Of a stretch of DNA of 37,231 bases, positions 35,365-37,231 are shown piece by piece. This stretch comes from Lachnospiraceae bacterium (GTDB lineage: Bacteria > Bacillota > Clostridia > Lachnospirales > Lachnospiraceae). The notes beneath the pieces were generated by a model. It was not told the origin of the DNA and did not search any database. It saw only the letters and a list, made by a program, of their open reading frames with translations. Location of the stretch: NCBI GenBank assembly GCA_910574865.1, contig CAJTDN010000027.1, forward strand, positions 1 to 37,231. The letters run 5' to 3'. Each line of letters begins with the position of its first letter. The stretch's first letter is position 1. A program made the translations under genes and the position numbers.

Positions 35365-35384
35365 ATGAGCAAAAGGAGGCTTTG

Positions 35385-35906
35385 ATGAAAGTTAAGAGCA
35401 AGATTGTTGCCCGGTATGAGGACAAGGGCAGGCTGAAAGCCGTTGCCACCGTCTGCCTGGACGGGAAGTTTCTGGTGACAGGGGTGCGCGTGGCAGACTG
35501 CCAGAAAGGGCTGGCCGTGTTCATGCCCAGCCGGGAGATCCATGCTGGGGAGTACCGGGATATCTGTTTTCCCATCACTTCGGAGCTGTACAAGCAGATC
35601 AAGGACAGTGTGCTGGAGGCATATGCGAGGCCGGAGGATGACGACCCGGCTTATGGGGACAATCCCGAAATGGCAGAAAAAACGGAGCGGATGGGAGAGG
35701 TTCCTGCTTCTGCTATAGGACAGGGCAGACGTGGTATAGCACCGGAAAACAGCGGGCAGACAAGAGAAGTACCGGAGGCAGATGCAGTAGTGGTGCCGGA
35801 AACGGGAGTTTTGCAGGAGGATGGCAGGAAGGCGGAGAATCCGGAGGAATGCGGGTTGTCGGAGGGAACTGTTCAGCCGGAGGACACGGCACAGCACAGC
35901 CAGTGA
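35385..35906 (+). CDS. SpoVG-family protein of conjugative element
   Basis: A product of 173 residues. The first 90 match the SpoVG fold: GRLKAVATVCLDGKFLVTGV, VADCQKGLAVFMPSRE, YRDICFPIT and LYKQIKDSVLEAY. The C-terminal half is acidic, rich in Glu and Pro and probably disordered. SpoVG proteins bind nucleic acids; in clostridial conjugative elements a SpoVG-like gene commonly stands within the transfer region. The ATG is fixed by AAAGGAGG at 35372-35379. This is where the conjugative element resumes after the defence cassette. Confidence 0.85.
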   Translation: MKVKSKIVARYEDKGRLKAVATVCLDGKFLVTGVRVADCQKGLAVFMPSREIHAGEYRDICFPITSELYKQIKDSVLEAYARPEDDDPAYGDNPEMAEKTERMGEVPASAIGQGRRGIAPENSGQTREVPEADAVVVPETGVLQEDGRKAENPEECGLSEGTVQPEDTAQHSQ

Positions 35907-35922
35907 GCAGGCGCAAAGTAAG

Positions 35923-35952
35923 ATGCCCGGCGGGAACTGTCCTGCCGGGCAT
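35923..35952 (+). other. Strong hairpin in the spoVG-virB6 gap
   Basis: ATGCCCGGCGGGA at 35923-35935 pairs with TCCTGCCGGGCAT at 35940-35952 over 13 positions (one G-U). No T run follows; GGGAGGTG, the ribosome binding site of the next gene, comes immediately after. It may act in RNA processing or translation control. Confidence 0.6.
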
Positions 35953-35965
35953 GGGAGGTGATTGA

Positions 35966-36796
35966 TTGGAAGTAATCCTTGTGCTGCTGATTGTGGCAGT
36001 CTTAAACGGAGCGGTGGCATTTATTGATGAGATGCTCTCCGCGCTCGTTCCCATGACTCTCCATGCAGACCAGTACATGACCGGGGCATATGGAGGCAGC
36101 ATGGTGGATGTTCTGTTTGAGATCCTGCTGGGCTTCGGGGTGTCGCTGATCATCCTGAAATTCCTGAAAAAAGGATTTGAGTGCTATGTGATGTGGACGG
36201 ACGGAGACCCGGACAGCGAGCCGGTGTACCTTGTGACCCGGTTTATCCAGGCGGTTGCCGTGGCGGTGTCTTTTCCGGTGCTGTACGGGTGGATGGCTGA
36301 CATTACAACAGATCTGACTGACAAACTGCTGGCGGCTATTGGGGCATCCACAGATTATGACTGGACTGCATGGGTGGATGCCATATCTTCCGGGGGCATT
36401 GTAACTGCCATCTTTGGACTTGTGTTTGTTATCAGCTATTTCATGCTGTATTTCCAGTTCCTGATGCGTGGTCTGGAGATTATGATCCTGCGGATCGGCG
36501 TACCGGTGGCCTGTGTGGGGCTTTTGGATAATGACAAGGGAGTGTTTAAAAGCTACATGATGAAGTTCTTCCAGTCCGCTTTTTCCGTGGTGGTGCAGAT
36601 CGCCCTCTGCAAGCTGGGGGTGGGCATGATGATGAACATGAGTGTGTTCTGGGGGATTGCCTGTATCGTGCTTGCCATTAAGACTCCCCGGTTCTTAAGC
36701 GAGTTCATGGTGCCGGCCGGCGGAGGCAGCGGCGTGGTGAACAATGTCTACCATTCCGTGCGTCTGGTGGGCATGGCAAAAAATCTCATAAAGTAA
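35966..36796 (+). CDS. VirB6/TrbL-like conjugal transfer membrane protein
   Basis: A product of 276 residues with about six hydrophobic segments. They lie around residues 1-25, 45-68, 88-112, 145-175, 185-205 and 215-245. The Gly-rich tail ends MVPAGGGSGVVNNVYHSVRL. The topology and length fit the VirB6/TrbL-type inner-membrane channel proteins in clostridial conjugative elements. The start is TTG at 35966 with GGGAGGTG upstream. It is followed after 12 nt by a small gene, as in related transfer operons. Confidence 0.75.
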   Translation: MEVILVLLIVAVLNGAVAFIDEMLSALVPMTLHADQYMTGAYGGSMVDVLFEILLGFGVSLIILKFLKKGFECYVMWTDGDPDSEPVYLVTRFIQAVAVAVSFPVLYGWMADITTDLTDKLLAAIGASTDYDWTAWVDAISSGGIVTAIFGLVFVISYFMLYFQFLMRGLEIMILRIGVPVACVGLLDNDKGVFKSYMMKFFQSAFSVVVQIALCKLGVGMMMNMSVFWGIACIVLAIKTPRFLSEFMVPAGGGSGVVNNVYHSVRLVGMAKNLIK

Positions 36797-36808
36797 GGGG
36801 GTGGCGGT

Positions 36809-37015
36809 ATGGTGACGATAGATGATATTTCCATGGCTGCCATCTCCCTTATCCGGCTGGGTGCGGTATTCCGGTTCATCTACTGCATGGTACGGCTGGA
36901 GGGCGCGGAGGAAGAACAGATGCAGTACCGGAAGCGGGCAAAGAATACGGTGCTGTTCTATGTGTTTGCGGAATCCGTCTGGCCGCTAGCGCGGCGGCTA
37001 GTTCCAGGTACGTAA
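36809..37015 (+). CDS. Small transfer-region membrane protein, 3' end disrupted
   Basis: A product of 68 residues. The N-terminal part has one hydrophobic segment (ISMAAISLIRLGAVFRFIYC) and then a charged stretch, with a second weak segment NTVLFYVFAESVW. Small proteins like this follow the VirB6-like gene in Lachnospiraceae conjugative elements, sometimes misnamed mercury transporter. After ESVW the tail PLARRLVPGT looks foreign, and the stop lies at the start of repeat-rich non-coding DNA, so the gene seems truncated by an insertion near 36980. Start at ATG 36809 with GGGGGTGG upstream. Confidence 0.6.
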   Translation: MVTIDDISMAAISLIRLGAVFRFIYCMVRLEGAEEEQMQYRKRAKNTVLFYVFAESVWPLARRLVPGT

Positions 37016-37231
37016 AACCACAACTTTTTTTCAAAAAAAGGTAGCAGTTTTTAAGTTTATGATGTATTGTTAAGTTACCAAGCCAAACAACCCCATAACC
37101 TTAAAAACTGCTATGCTTAGTTTACCATAGATTTTTAAACTTAACAACTACATATCGAAAAATTTTTATCGCCCGCCTCCAAAAATGTTGGTCTGCCCCT
37201 TTATTCCATCATTTTAACAAGGAGGTTCCGT
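37016..37231. repeat. Inverted-repeat-rich non-coding right edge
   Basis: Two nested inverted repeats are clear: 37043-37055 with 37100-37112 (13 of 13) and 37067-37076 with 37138-37147 (10 of 10). The window ends in AAGGAGG, a ribosome binding site for a gene that must start past the edge. It is probably the 5' end of another mobile element; no gene is seen in it. Confidence 0.5.

Overview
The window looks like an accessory region from a Gram-positive gut clostridium, most likely of the Lachnospiraceae type. The evidence is AGGAGG-type ribosome binding sites, a SpoVG-family protein, Tn4451-like (TnpX/TnpW/TnpV) remnants and conjugation genes of the kind found in Lachnospiraceae integrative elements. 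The species cannot be read from the sequence. Base composition changes abruptly several times, as expected for stacked horizontal transfers.

Region 1 (1-14930) is a GC-rich tandem array of YD-repeat/Rhs polymorphic toxin genes. Copy 1 is open at the left edge and ends in a variable C-terminal toxin-like domain, followed directly by a candidate immunity gene. Copy 2 is a second near-full-length Rhs core joined onto the end of that immunity gene. It has a different toxin tip and a second candidate immunity gene 336 nt downstream. Copy 3 is broken: a left core fragment, a roughly 150-nt triple-hairpin insertion, then a right core plus toxin tip that stops beside an IS110-family element. The copies share long identical DNA tracts, so they are recombining with each other. 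This is an arsenal of swappable toxin tips with cognate immunity genes.

Region 2 (14931-20506) holds an IS110-family element with structured non-coding ends, then an MBL-fold hydrolase and a GNAT acetyltransferase. After these comes a decayed Tn4451-like recombination module: tnpW intact, tnpX deleted and frameshifted, tnpV frameshifted. Region 3 (20627-25489) is an OmpR-type two-component system followed by an ABC ATPase and two permeases, a probable peptide-sensing or peptide-resistance unit. A hairpin that overlaps the ATPase ribosome binding site separates the regulator pair from the transporter. Region 4 (25534-28011) contains a decayed DDE transposase on the minus strand and an IS3-family element.

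Region 5 (28083-37015) is part of a conjugative element: two small membrane proteins, a SpoVG-like protein, a VirB6/TrbL-like membrane protein and a truncated small protein. A six-gene defence cassette is inserted between the second small membrane protein and SpoVG. It has one good promoter and encodes, in order, an AAA ATPase, an RloB-family protein, a CD-NTase, an E2-E1 fusion (Cap2), a JAB/JAMM peptidase (Cap3) and a two-TM SAVED effector (Cap14-like). It reads as an RloAB (AbiL-like) pair directly abutting a type II CBASS, all with overlaps or very short gaps. This composite operon is the most interesting system in the window. Infected cells would be expected to make a cyclic nucleotide signal that the membrane SAVED protein binds, with the RloAB pair as a second arm of unknown coupling. 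The last 200 bases are non-coding and rich in inverted repeats, and probably belong to another insertion that continues past the edge.
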